A stretch of 64,000 nucleotides of DNA. Source: Zea mays (lineage: Eukaryota; Streptophyta; Magnoliopsida; Poales; Poaceae). Where the stretch lies: positions 199,036,566 to 199,100,565 of the forward strand of contig NC_050096.1 in assembly GCF_902167145.1 (NCBI RefSeq), given 5' to 3'. Shown in pieces: positions 22,861 through 33,730 of the stretch; positions within the stretch are counted from its first letter, which is position 1; each line of letters starts with the position of its first letter. Under the pieces are notes generated by a model. It did not search any database. It saw only the letters and a program-made list of their open reading frames with translations, and was not told where the DNA came from. The position numbers and the translations under genes were made by a program.

Positions 22861-24175
22861 TGATAGTCGCCTAGAGGGGGGGTGAATAGGGCGAAACTGA
22901 AATTTACAAATATAAACACAACTACAAGCCGGGTTAGCGTTAGAAATAAAGAACGAGTCCGCGAGAGAGGGCGCAAAACAAATCCCAAGCGAATGAACAA
23001 GTGAGACACGAAGATTTGTTTTATCGAGGTTCGGTTTTTGCAAACCTACTCCCCGTTGAGGAGGCCACAAAGGCCGGGTCTCTTTCAACCCTTCCCTCTC
23101 TCAAACGGTCCCTCGGACCGAGTGAGCTTCTTTTCTCAAATCAAAGCCGGGAACAAAACTTCCCCGCAAGGGCCACCACACAATTGGTGCCTCTTGCCTT
23201 GATTACAATGGAGTTTTGATCACAAGAACAAGTGAGAAAGAAAGAAAAGAAGCAATCCAAGCGCAAGAGCTCAAAAGAACACGGCAAATCTCTCTCGCTA
23301 ATCACTAAAGCCTTGTGTGGAATTGGAGAGGATTTGATCTCTTTGTATGTGTCTAGAATTGAATGCTAGAGCTCTTGTAGTAGTTGGGAAGTGGAAAACT
23401 TGGATGCAATGAATGGTGGGGTGGTTGGGGTATTTATAGCCCCAACCACCAAAAGTGGCCGTTGGGAGGCTGTCTGTTCGATGGCGCACCGGACAGTCCG
23501 GTGCACACCGGACAGTCCGGTGCCCCCTGCCACGTCATCAATGCCATTGGATTCAGACCGTTGGAGCTTCTGACTTGTGGGCCCGCCTTGGTGTCCGGTG
23601 CACACCGGACATGTACTGTTTGCTGTCCGGTGTGCCAGCATGGGCGATTCTGACTCCTGCGCGCGCTGTGCGCGCATTAAATGCCGCAGCAGGTAGCCGT
23701 TGGCGCGAAGTAGCCGTTGCTCTGGAGTCGCACCGGACAGTCCGGTGCACACCGGACAGTCCGGTGAATTATAGTGGACTAGCCGTTGGAGTTTCGCGAA
23801 GCTGGCGAGTTCCTGAAGCCGACCTCCCTTGGCGCACCGGACACTGTCCGGTGTACACCGGACAGTCCGGTGAATTATAGCCGAGTCGCCCTTGGAAATT
23901 CCCGAAGGTGGCAAGTTTGAGTCTGAGTCCCCCTGGTGCACCGGACATGTCCGGTGGCACACCGGACAGTCCGGTGCGCCAGGCCAGGGGTGCCTTCGGT
24001 TGCCCCTTTGCTCCTTTGTTGAATCCAAACCTTGGTCTTTTTATTGGCTGAGTGTGAACCTTTTACACCTGTATAATCTATACACTTGGGCAAACTAGTT
24101 AGTCCAAAGATTTGTGTTGGGCAATTCAACCACCAAAATTATATAGGAACTAGGTGTAAGCCTAATTCCCTTTCA
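22861..24175 (-). repeat. 5' LTR of inner Sirevirus
   Basis: 1315 bp with TG...CA ends. It is 19 bp longer than the middle LTR because it has one extra palindrome unit near 23732-23765. The palindrome cluster spans 23487-23976. About 12 substitutions relative to the middle LTR, several of them C-to-T or G-to-A. Confidence 0.92.
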
Positions 24176-24180
24176 GATTC

Positions 24181-24924
24181 AATTTGGCATATATGGATCA
24201 TCCTTTGCCACCACTTGGTTTGTTTTTGCAAATCAACCTCAAAATCCTATCTCTAAGTCAAATCCACTTGTAGAGACATCAAGAGAGGTTTTCCAAAGAA
24301 AATTGATTCAAGATTCCAAAAACTCCCCCTTTTTCCCATAATCAACACTTCTCCCCACAAGAGGCCAACTTTTGACAAAAGAGACAATGCAAGAGTTTTG
24401 ACAAACCAAAAGCTCTATCCTATTGTTTTTGAGACAATGCAAGAGTTTTGACAAACCAAAAGCTCTATCCTACTGTTTTCAAAGTTTCTCAAGTGGTAGC
24501 TGATCCATTTATTGCTTTGGCCTTTATTTTCTCCCCCTTTGGCATCAAGCACCAAAATGGGATCAATCTTGGCCCTTTAACCCCATTGCCTCACCAAAAT
24601 CTTCAACTAAGAGCAAATAGGCAATAAGAGTATAAAGATGAACTTGGAAGAGTTACTCTTTTTATCGGAGTGCAGTGGAAGTCTTGCATGATCCACGTCC
24701 ACCTTTTTCCCTTTCAATTATCCTTGGAGACTAAAACAACCAAACTCAAGTACATGGTTAGTCTCAAAGGGTCAAGTTGTAGCACAGCTCCCCCTAAATA
24801 TGTGCATCACTTGCAAACAGGACTTGTGAGGTCCAGGGAGTGTTTGTACAACTTGAGCACCATAAGTAAGCAACGAAATGCATAAGGAACATGATCAAGG
24901 GCATAAACATATGTATGTTATAAA
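24181..24924 (-). other. Region downstream of pol in outer Sirevirus, with 50-bp tandem duplication
   Basis: Non-coding internal DNA between the end of pol and the nested insertion. It holds several polypurine-like tracts (plus strand CTCCCCC near 24325, 24531 and 24789). A 50-bp unit beginning GAGACAATGC is repeated in tandem at 24381-24430 and 24431-24480. Confidence 0.75.
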
Positions 24925-27900
24925 TCAATCCAAGTTCCGCGAATCTAAGACATTTAGCTCACTACGCAACCTGCAAAAGGTCTTCTCATCTAGAGGCTTG
25001 GTAAAGATATCGGCTAGCTGGTTCTCGGTGCTAACATGAAACACTTTGATATCTCCCTTTTGCTGGTGATCTCTCAAAAAGTGATGCCGGATGTCTATGT
25101 GCTTTGTGCGGCTGTGCTCAACAGGATTTTCCGCCATGCGGATAGCACTCTCATTATCACATAGGAGTGGGACTTTGCTCAGATTGTAGCCAAAGTCCCT
25201 GAGGGTTTGCCTCATCCAAAGTAGTTGCGCGCAACACTGTCCTGCGGCAACATACTCGGCCTCAGCGGTGGATAGGGCAACAGAGGTTTGTTTCTTAGAG
25301 TTCCACGACACCAGGGACCTTCCTAAGAATTGGCATGTCCCTGATGTACTCTTCCTATCGACCTTACATCCAGCGTAGTCGGAATCTGAGTATCCAACCA
25401 AGTCAAAGGTAGACCCTTTTGGATACCAGAGCCCGAAGCAAGGCGTAGCAACCAAATATCTTAGAATTCGCTTCACCGCCACTAAGTGACACTCCTTAGG
25501 ATTGGATTGAAATCTAGCACACATGCATACGCTAAGCATAATATCCGGTCTACTAGCACATAAATAAAGTAAAGACCCTATCATTGACCGGTATGTTTTT
25601 TGATCAACGGACTTACCTCCTTTGTTGAGGTCGGTGTGTCCGTCGGTTCCCATCGGTGTCTTTGCGGGCTTGGCGTCCTTCATCCCAAACCGCTTTAGCA
25701 GATCTTCATGTACTTCGTTTGGGAGATGAAGGTGTCGTCCTTGAGTTGCTTCACTTGGAACCCAAGGAAATAGTTCAACTCGCCCATCATTGACATCTCG
25801 AATTTCTGCGTCATCACCCTGCTAAACTCTTGACAAGACTTTTGGTTAGTAGAACCAAATATTATGTCATCGACATAAATCTGGCACACAAACAAATCAC
25901 CATCACATGTCTTAGTAAAAAGAGTTGGATCGGCTTTCCCAACCTTGAAAGAATTAACAATTAGAAAGTCTCTAAGGCATTCATACCATGCTCTTGGGGC
26001 TTGCTTAAGTCCATAGAGCGCCTTAGATAGCTTACACACGTGGTCGGGGTACCGTTCATCCTCGAAGCCAGGGGGTTGCTCTACGTACACCTCCTCCTTG
26101 ATCGGCCCGTTGAGGAACGCGCTCTTCACATCCATTTGGTACAACCTGAAAGAATGGTGAGCGGCATATGCTAGCAAGATACGAATTGATTCTAGCCTAG
26201 CCACAGGAGCAAAAGTCTCCTCAAAGTCCAAACCTGCGACTTGGGCATAACCTTTTGCCACAAGTCGAGCCTTGTTCCTCGTCACCACCCCGTGCTCGTC
26301 CTGTTTGTTGCGGAATACCCACTTGGTTCCCACAACGTTTTGCTTGGGACGAGGCACCAGTGTCCAAACTTCATTTCGCTTGAAGTTGTTGAGTTCCTCC
26401 TGCATGGCTAACACCCAGTCCGGATCTAGCAAGGCCTCTTCTACCCTGAAAGGCTCAATAGAAGAGACAAAGGAGTAATGCTCACAAAAATTAACTAATC
26501 GAGATCGAGTAGTTACTCCCTTGCTAATGTCACCCAAAATTTGGTCGACGGGATGATCCCTTTGAATCACCGCTCGAACTTGGGTTGGAGGTGCCGGTTG
26601 TGCTTCTTCCTCCATCACATGATCATCTTGTGCTCCCCCTTGATCACACGCCTCCTGTTGATGAACCTGTTCATCGTCTTGAGTTGGGGGATGCACCGTT
26701 GTTGAGGAAGAAGGTTGATCTCGTTCATCTTGTTCCTGTGGCCGCACTTCTCCAATCGCCATGGTTCGTATAGCAGCCGTCGGAACATCTTCTTCATCTA
26801 CATCATCACAATCAACAACTTGCTCTCTTGGAGAGCCATTAGTCTCATCAAATACAACGTCGCTAGAGACTTCAACCAAACCCGATGATTTGTTGAAGAC
26901 TCTATACGCCTTTGTATTTGAGTCATAACCTAACAAAAACCCTTCTACAGCTTTGGGAGCAAACTTAGAATTTCTACCCTTCTTCACTAGAATGTAGCAT
27001 TTGCTCCCAAATACACGAAAGTAAGATACATTGGGTTTGTTACCGGTTAGAAGCTCATACGACGTCTTCTTGAGGAGGCGGTGAAGGTAGACCCTGTTGA
27101 TGGCGTGACAAGCCGTGTTCACGGCTTCCGACCAAAAGCACTCGGGGGTCTTGAACTCTCCAAGCATCGTCCTCGCCATATCAATGAGTGTCCTGTTCTT
27201 CCTCTCTACCACACCATTTTGCTGTGGTGTGTAGGGAGCGGAGAACTCGTGCTTGATCCCTTCCTCCTCAAGGAACTCCTCCACTTGAAGGTTCTTGAAC
27301 TCGGACCCGTTGTCGCTCCTTATCTTCTTCACCTTGAGCTCAAACTCATTTTGAGCTCTCCTTAGGAAGCGCTTGAGGGTCCCTTGGGTTTCAGATTTAT
27401 CCTGCAAAAAGAATACCCAAGTGAAGCGGGAAAAGTCATCAACAATAACTAGACCATACTTACTTCCTCCTATGCTTAGATAGGCGACGGGTCCGAAGAG
27501 GTCCATATGTAGTAACTCCAGGGGTCTTGACGTGGTCATCACATTTTTGCTGTGATGCGCTCCTCCCACTTGTTTACCTGCTTGACAAGCTGCACAAGGT
27601 CTATCTTTTTCGAAATGCACATTAGTCAAACCTATCACGTGTTCTCCCTTTAGAAGCTTGTGAAGGTTCTTCATCCCCACATGTGCTAAGCGGCGATGCC
27701 ATAGCCAGCCCATGCCAGTCTTAGCAATTAAGCATGCATCTAGACCGGCCTTCTCTTTTGCAAAATCAACTAAATAAAGTTTGCCGTCTAATACACCCTT
27801 AAATGCTAGTGAACCATCACTTCTTCTAAAGACAGACACATCTACATTTGTAAAAAGACAATTATATCCCATATTGCATAGTTGGCTAACAGATAGCAAA

Positions 27901-28130
27901 TTGTAGCCAAGAGACTCAACTAAAAACACATTAGAGATAGAGTGCTCATTAGAATTTGCAATTTTACCTAACCCTTTTACCTTGCCTTGATTCCCATCAC
28001 CGAATATAATTGAATCTTGGGAATCTTTATTCTTGACATAGGAGGTGAACATCTTCTTCTCCCCCGTCATATGGTTTGTGCATCCGCTGTCGATAATCCA
28101 GCTTGAACCCCCGGATGCATAAACCTGCAA
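24925..28130 (-). pseudogene. pol: Sirevirus pol, outer element, with one frameshift
   Basis: Homologous throughout to the inner pol. It has the protease motif DSGCTNH, the integrase zinc region (HRRLAHVG ... CAACQAGK), integrase core motifs ([22 protein letters not shown]), the reverse transcriptase box YVDDIIFG and RNase H ([11 protein letters not shown]). The frame from 28130 ends at 25695, and the remaining 252 codons (25683-24925) continue in another frame. Comparison with the inner copy places a single-base deletion near 25704, inside the reverse transcriptase/RNase H connection. It is the only lesion seen. The upstream boundary overlaps gag in the +1 frame. Confidence 0.9.
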
Positions 28131-28137
28131 GGCAAAT

Positions 28138-30528
28138 TTAGGCTTGGGTCTTAGGTACCCAACTCATGTTGGGTCCTACAAGGTTAGCACAAATATCCTT
28201 AGGGACCCAAATGCAAGTTTTGTCTCCCTTGCATCTTGCCCCTAATTTTCTAGCAACTATTTTCCTATCCTTTCTACAAATAGCAAAGGAAGCATTTAAG
28301 GCACGATAAATTGTAGAGGGACCTTTCATAACTTTTCTAGGAACATTGACAACATTTTTCCTAGACATATTATGAACAACATTTCTCCTACCAATATTTC
28401 TATCATGCACATAGGAAGAACTAGAAGCAAACATAGCATGAGAATCAAAATCATCAAAAGCATTATAACTCCTATAAGCATTTCTAGTTTGCCTCCTATC
28501 ATGGTACATAAAAGCATGGTTCTTTTTAGCACTACTAACCATAGGAGCCTTCCCTTTCTCCTTGGCGGAGATAGGAGCCTTATGGCTTGTCAAGTTCTTG
28601 GCTTCCCTCCTGTAGCCAAGTCCATCCTTAATTGAGGGGTGTCTACCAATTGTGTAGGCATCCCTTGCAAATTTTAATTTATCAAATTCGCTTTTGCTAG
28701 TCTTAAGTTGGGCATTAAGACTAGCCAATTCATCATTAAGTTTGGAAATTGAAACTAGGTGTTCACTACAAGCATCAATGTCAAAATCTTTACACCTATT
28801 GCAAGTTTCAACAATCTCTACACAAGAATTAGATTTACAGGCTACTTCTAGTTTAGCATTTAAATCATCATTAAAACCTTTTAACTTAGCAATAGTTTCA
28901 TGACAAGAAGATAATTCACTGGAAAGCATTTCATTCCTCTTAATTTCTAGAGCAAGAGATTTCTGAGCTTCTACAAATTTATCATGCTCTTCATACAACA
29001 AATCCTCTTGCTTTTCTAAGAGTATATTCCTATCATTCAAGGCATCAATTGATTCATTAATTTTGTCTACCTTGGTTCTATCTAATCCCTTGAATAAGCA
29101 TGAGTAATCTATCTCATCATCATCACTAGACTTATCCTCACTTGAAGAAGCATAAGTACTAGTGTTATGAGTGCTTACTTTCTTTTCCCTTGCCATGAGG
29201 CAAGTGTGACGCTCGTTGGGGAAGAGGGATGACTTGTTGAAGGCGGTGGCGGCGAGTCCTTCATTGTCGGAGTCGGACGAAGAGCAGTCCGAATCCCACT
29301 CCTTGCCAAGATGAGCCTCGCCCTTTGCCTTCTTATAGTTCTTCTTTTTCTCCCTCTTGTTCCCTTGATCCTGATCACTATCATTGTCGGGACAGTTAGC
29401 AATAAAATGACCAAGCTTACCGCATTTGAAGCATGAACGCTTCCCCTTGGCTTTGGTCTTGCTTGGTTGTCCCTTGCGACCTTTAAGCACCGTCTTGAAT
29501 CTTTTGATGATGAGAGCCATCTCTTCATCATTAAGTCCGGCCGCCTCAAACTGTGCCACCTTGCTAGGTAGCGCCTCTTTGCTTCTTGTTGCTTTGAGAG
29601 CAAGAGGTTGCGGCTCGTTGATCGGTCCATTCAAGGCGTCGTCCACGTACCTTGCCTCCTTGATCATCATTCGCCCACTTACGAATTTCCCAAGGACTTC
29701 TTCGGGCGACATTTTGGTGTACCTGGGATTCTCACGAATATTATTCACCAAATGAGGATCAAGAACGGTAAAGGACCTTAGCATTAGGCGGACGACGTCG
29801 TGGTCCGTCCATCGCGTGCTCCCGTAGCTCCTTATTTTGTTGATAAGGGTCTTGAGCCGGTTGTATGTTTGTGTCGGCTCCTCGCCCCTTATCATCGCGA
29901 ACCGTCCAAGCTCGCCCTCCACCAACTCCATTTTGGTGAGCAAGGTGACGTCGTTTCCCTCATGAGAGATCTTGAGGGTGTCCCAGATCTGCTTGGCATT
30001 GTCCAAGCCGCTCACCTTGTGATACTCGTCCCTGCACAAAGAAGCTAGCAACACAGTAGTAGCTTGTGCATTTTTATGAATCTGTTCATTAATAAACACA
30101 GGGCTATCTGAGCTATCAAATTTCATTCCACTTTCCACAATCTCCCAAATGCTTGGATGGAGAGAAAACAGGTGAGTACGCATTTTGTGGCTCCAAAATC
30201 CGTAATCCTCTCCATCAAAGTGAGGGGGCTTGCCAAGTGGAATGGGGAGCAATTGAGCATTTGAACTATGCGGGATGCGCGAATAATCGAAAGAAAAGTT
30301 TGAGTTAACCGTCTTTCGTCTATCGTAGTCGTCGTCGTCCTTTTGGGAGGAGGAAGATTCGTCGCTGTCGTAGTAGACAATTTCCTTGATGCGCCTTGTC
30401 TTCTTCTTCCTCCCGTCTTTTCTTTTGTGGCCCGAGCCTGAGTCGGTGGGCTTGTCATCATTGGGCTCGTTGACGAAGGACTCCTTCTCCTTGTCGTTGA
30501 TCACCATCCCCTTGCCTTTAGGATCCAT
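28138..30528 (-). CDS. gag: Sirevirus gag, outer element
   Basis: A 796-codon Gag with the same layout as the inner one: a Lys/Ser/Asp-rich N-terminus, a gag core ([20 protein letters not shown] region), and one CCHC zinc knuckle [14 protein letters not shown] near residue 375. An acidic Ser-rich stretch, a coiled-coil-like segment and a C-terminus WVPKTQA before TAA follow. It is clearly diverged in sequence from the inner Gag, so the two elements belong to different families of one lineage. No break is visible. Confidence 0.92.
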   Translation of the reverse strand: MDPKGKGMVINDKEKESFVNEPNDDKPTDSGSGHKRKDGRKKKTRRIKEIVYYDSDESSSSQKDDDDYDRRKTVNSNFSFDYSRIPHSSNAQLLPIPLGKPPHFDGEDYGFWSHKMRTHLFSLHPSIWEIVESGMKFDSSDSPVFINEQIHKNAQATTVLLASLCRDEYHKVSGLDNAKQIWDTLKISHEGNDVTLLTKMELVEGELGRFAMIRGEEPTQTYNRLKTLINKIRSYGSTRWTDHDVVRLMLRSFTVLDPHLVNNIRENPRYTKMSPEEVLGKFVSGRMMIKEARYVDDALNGPINEPQPLALKATRSKEALPSKVAQFEAAGLNDEEMALIIKRFKTVLKGRKGQPSKTKAKGKRSCFKCGKLGHFIANCPDNDSDQDQGNKREKKKNYKKAKGEAHLGKEWDSDCSSSDSDNEGLAATAFNKSSLFPNERHTCLMAREKKVSTHNTSTYASSSEDKSSDDDEIDYSCLFKGLDRTKVDKINESIDALNDRNILLEKQEDLLYEEHDKFVEAQKSLALEIKRNEMLSSELSSCHETIAKLKGFNDDLNAKLEVACKSNSCVEIVETCNRCKDFDIDACSEHLVSISKLNDELASLNAQLKTSKSEFDKLKFARDAYTIGRHPSIKDGLGYRREAKNLTSHKAPISAKEKGKAPMVSSAKKNHAFMYHDRRQTRNAYRSYNAFDDFDSHAMFASSSSYVHDRNIGRRNVVHNMSRKNVVNVPRKVMKGPSTIYRALNASFAICRKDRKIVARKLGARCKGDKTCIWVPKDICANLVGPNMSWVPKTQA

Positions 30529-30563
30529 CTCTTCGGGCGGTTAGTCCCTTTCTTGAAGAGAAC

Positions 30564-30576
30564 GGCTTTGATACCA
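30564..30576 (-). other. Primer binding site of outer Sirevirus
   Basis: On the minus strand TGGTATCAAAGCC, two bases from the 5' LTR. It is of initiator-Met-tRNA type with one change (AAAG for AGAG) relative to the inner element. Confidence 0.85.
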
Positions 30577-30578
30577 AT

Positions 30579-31828
30579 TGAGAGCACCTAGAGGGGGGGT
30601 GAATAGGTGATCCTGTGAAACTTGAAAACTTAAGCCACAAAACTTGGTTAATCGTTAGCACAATAATTGCCACGTGGCTAGATAGGAATCCTCAACAAAA
30701 TACAATAACCAACAAAGATCAATCACAGAGATGACACGGTGGTTATCCCATGGTTCGGCCAAGACCAACGCTTGCCTACTCCACGTTGTGGCGTCCCAAC
30801 GGACGAGGGTTGCAATCAACCCCTCTCAAGCGGTCCAAAGACCCACTTGAATACCATGGTGTTTTGCTTTGCTTATCTTTATCCCACTTGCGAGGAATCT
30901 CCACAAATTGGAGTCTCTCGCCCTTACACTTAAAGTTCACAAAGAAGCACGGAGTAAGGGAGGGAAGCAACACACACAAATCCACAGCAAAATGCGCACA
31001 CACACGGCCAAGAATCGAGCTCAAAAGACTATCTCAAAGTTCTCACTAGAACGGAGCTCGAATCACTGAGAATGACAAACGAATGCGCAAAGACTGAGTG
31101 TGGATGATCAAGAATGCTCTAAGGTTGCTTGGTGTGCTCCTCCATGCGCCTAGGGGTCCCTTTTATAGCCCCAAGGCAGCTAGGAGCCGTTGAGAGCAAA
31201 TTTAGAAGGCCATCCTTGCCTTCTGTCGTCTGGCGCACCGGACAGTCCGGTGCACACCGGACACTGTCCGGTGCCAGATTTCTTTCCTTAAATGGCGAAG
31301 CCGACCGTTGGCAGATTTGGAGCCGTTGGCGCACCGGACATGTCCGGTGCACACCGGACAGTCCGGTGCCCCCTTCCGACCGTTGGCTTGGCCACGTGTC
31401 CCGCGCAGATCGCGCGGCCGACCGTTGGCTCGGCCGACCGATGGCTCACCGGACAGTCCGGTGCACACCGGACAGTCCGGTGAATTTTAGCCGTACGCCG
31501 TCGGCGAATTCCCGAGAGCGGCCACTTCGCTCGAGGCAGCCTGGCGCACCGGACACTGTCCGATGCACCACCGGACAGTCCGGTGCCCCAGACCGAAACA
31601 GCCTTTTGGCTGTAAACAGCCAACTCTTCTCGTTTCTTCTTCTTTCTGTTTCTGATACTTAGGCAAGTATATTAGTACACAAAACCAATGTACTAAGACT
31701 TAGAAACATACCTTTTCTCTTGATTTGCACTTTGTCCATCCATGGGCATAGATTCACATTTAAGCACTTGTGTTGGCACTCAATCACCAAAATACTTAGA
31801 AATGGCCCAAGGGCACATTTCCCTTTCA
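30579..31828 (-). repeat. 5' LTR of outer Sirevirus
   Basis: 1250 bp, nearly identical to 11874-13124. One palindrome arm is mutated (CCGATG near 31560). The palindrome cluster spans 31236-31585. Confidence 0.92.
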
Positions 31829-32159
31829 GTTTAATATCTAAATCCATGTCCACTTTACCTCGGATCGGATACAGGTCTAACCTGCGGGTTAAAAAACATA
31901 TCCATATCCTGATCCGTCGGGTCGGATATCCGACAGATATCCAAATCCATGGATTAAATTGTCATCCCTATGCCTTACGTACCATTGAGCGTTGTATATA
32001 GGATATTTTATGTGTGTATGATAGATGGATCCAGTGATATATAATGGGGATTGTCTTCTCTTAGAGCACCTATGGATGTGGGAACTCGTGGTTGCCGTCA
32101 TACCCTTTCGTGAACGCATGTGGCTCCGGACATCTAGTTCCATCTAGTGGCAGTTCTAA

Positions 32160-32434
32160 GGCCTCCTTTGGAATGGAGGATTAGTAAAACATAGGGATGG
32201 AAAAAATGTAGGAATAGAGTTGCATGTCACCTTCAATTCCACAGGAAAATTTTCAAGAGGTTGGACCTCATGTTAAAAAACCTCCAAAATCTCACTACAA
32301 TGCTCAATTCCATAGGAATTTTATAGGATTTGTTGCAACTCAATCCTTTGTTCCAAAGGACCACATAGGAAAACTTTCCATAGGGTTTTAATCCTTTAAA
32401 ATTCCTTCACTTTTCCCTTGTTCCAAAGGAGGCC
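32160..32434. mobile_element. Tourist-like MITE, 275 bp
   Basis: Perfect 14-bp terminal inverted repeats GGCCTCCTTTGGAA / TTCCAAAGGAGGCC, flanked by TAA on both sides (32157-32159 and 32435-32437). AT-rich, non-coding. The 3-bp target fits the PIF/Harbinger group. Confidence 0.88.
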
Positions 32435-32470
32435 TAAGATTTTAGGGTCCGAGGACAAAGTTAAAAATCA

Positions 32471-32538
32471 AGGGCTCTTCTAGTTATTTTTTGGTGTATA
32501 AATGTTATCAGTCTAAATACTCAAGCTATCAAGCAATA
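32471..32538 (+). repeat. Left copy of 68-bp direct repeat flanking a LINE remnant
   Basis: Starts AGGGCTCTTCTAG and ends TATCAAGCAATA. It matches 33241-33308 with only a few differences. Interpreted as an unusually long target-site duplication. Confidence 0.8.
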
Positions 32539-33240
32539 GTATCCGGTGGGGATGGACATATAAAATGGATGCTACTCTTCTAAGTCCGCATACATTGCCC
32601 AATTTAGCGGATCCTTCTGCTCTTTTGTTGGTGCAACAAAATTTTGGTCGGCTCATGCTGAAGGAAAAACACGGAATTTTCACCTGGGTGCTGATTCAAA
32701 ACAAGATCCTAACCGCTGATAAGCTTACACAAAGACCATGGCCGTGCAGACCAATTTTCCCTCTGTGCAATCAAGACTAGGAAACAACGCTGCACCTATG
32801 TTTCAAGTGCCCTTTTGCTCCGCAGGCCTGTGGATATTTAAGAATGTGGTCCTCTAACCGAATTCGACCACCTAGCAGAGTGAGATTATAAGCATAGAGG
32901 ATTGGTGGTTTCGCACAACTAGGATTGCAAACAAGAATACTCAGAAATCTGTTGCGGGGATTGTGATGTATACTACATGGAATATTTGGAAATAAAGGAA
33001 TCATCGTATATTTGAAGGCAAAACAATGTCAAAGTGTTTAATCTAACTACAGATGAGATGGCTCTTAGGAAATTAGCGCTTGGTATTCCTTGCCTAAGTT
33101 AGTTCCAGTTGTTCTTCCCGTGCCCTTGAGTTTTTTCATGCTCTATGTAATCCTCTCCCATGTAAAAGTCTAGTTTCTTCTCAGCCTTATATGGAATAGC
33201 AGGGCTCCTACTTCAGTTTCAAAAGAAAAGTAAAAAAATA
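32539..33240 (+). pseudogene. 5'-truncated LINE (L1-type) 3' end
   Basis: Fragments of the reverse transcriptase zinc-binding domain (zf-RVT) that ends plant L1 ORF2 proteins are readable: FTWVLIQNKILTADKL, CRPIFPLCNQD, and, after an in-frame stop, TTLHLCFKCPFAP. Near 32960 a TTWNIWK block followed by a stop and NHRIFEGK is another conserved C-terminal feature. Several stops and frame changes make it dead. The unit ends in an A-rich tail (33221-33240), as expected of target-primed reverse transcription, and direct repeats bracket it. Confidence 0.75.
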
Positions 33241-33308
33241 AGGGCCCTTCTAGTTATTTTTTATCTATAAATGTTATCAGTATAAATACTCAAGTTATCA
33301 AGCAATAA
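33241..33308 (+). repeat. Right copy of 68-bp direct repeat flanking a LINE remnant
   Basis: Begins AGGGCCCTTCTAG immediately after the A-rich tail of the LINE. See the copy at 32471-32538. Confidence 0.8.
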
Positions 33309-33727
33309 GTAAATAAAAAGATACATATTACAATATTATCTTTAAAAGTTTCTTATATGGCTTGTTCATTTTCATCTCAATCTATGTGGATTGTAGGGGA
33401 TTGAATGAGTTTAAATCCATAGTAAGTTAAAATCTCTACTAAAATTTTTCAAACCCATCGATTCAATGTGGCATAGGAATAACCGAACAAGATCTTAACA
33501 TGTTCAGATATGATCCAGTTGTGGAAATATTGTAGCCGCCAATTCTTTAGTACTGTTCTAGTAACCTATCGTATTATACACTAACCTATCATTCAATTAT
33601 ATCTTAAATTTGAGGCATATAGATTTGGGGGCCTATGGCGGGGACCCGCCCCACCTTAGGGCCGCCAGTGACCTATCGTAGTTATAGAGAGCACATTGAA
33701 TTCAATATATTGATTTGCTGACAAAGC
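33309..33727. other. AT-rich intergenic sequence, no gene seen
   Basis: No supportable frame or repeat end is visible in this stretch. Confidence 0.3.
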
Positions 33728-33730
33728 TAG

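Larger units (their letters stand above)
13221..24175 (-). mobile_element. Inner Sirevirus with three LTRs and duplicated 5' internal region
   Basis: Flanked by a perfect 5-bp duplication GATTC (13216-13220 and 24176-24180) inside the outer Sirevirus. Minus-strand order: 5' LTR (22861-24175), primer site, gag, pol, polypurine tracts, full LTR (14718-16013), second primer site, first part of a second gag (14672 to 13399), and the last 184 bp of a third LTR (13221-13404). The gag copies differ at a single position seen by eye, whereas the two full LTRs differ at about 12 positions plus a 19-bp indel. The gag/third-LTR junction shares TTCTTG with both parents. The outer GATTC pair brackets the whole composite, so it is one unit and not two independent insertions. 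Confidence 0.9.
11874..31828 (-). mobile_element. Outer Sirevirus (Ty1/copia, Opie/Ji type) LTR retrotransposon
   Basis: The LTRs at 11874-13124 and 30579-31828 start TGAGAGCACC and end CCCTTTCA, with a perfect 5-bp target duplication GTTTA (11869-11873 and 31829-31833). Transcription runs right to left. An initiator-Met-tRNA-type primer site lies inside the right LTR and a polypurine tract inside the left one. Gag is at 28138-30528 and pol at 24925-28130. By eye the two LTRs differ at about 7 substitutions and 2 indels, so insertion was recent. A second Sirevirus (13221-24175) is inserted in the region downstream of pol. Confidence 0.93.
10914..31970. mobile_element. hAT element split by a nested Sirevirus
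   Basis: Left end TAGGGATGGCAAC; right end, reverse complemented, TAGGGATGACAAT. An 8-bp target duplication TGCCTTAC lies at 10906-10913 and 31971-31978. Own sequence is 10914-11873 plus 31834-31970, about 1.1 kb. Both arms carry repeated GGATATCC/CGGATAT words. The left arm includes a GC-rich filler (about 11340-11760) whose open frames resemble no protein I know. No transposase is visible. The ends belong to the same TIR type as the element at 7418-7920. Confidence 0.85.
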
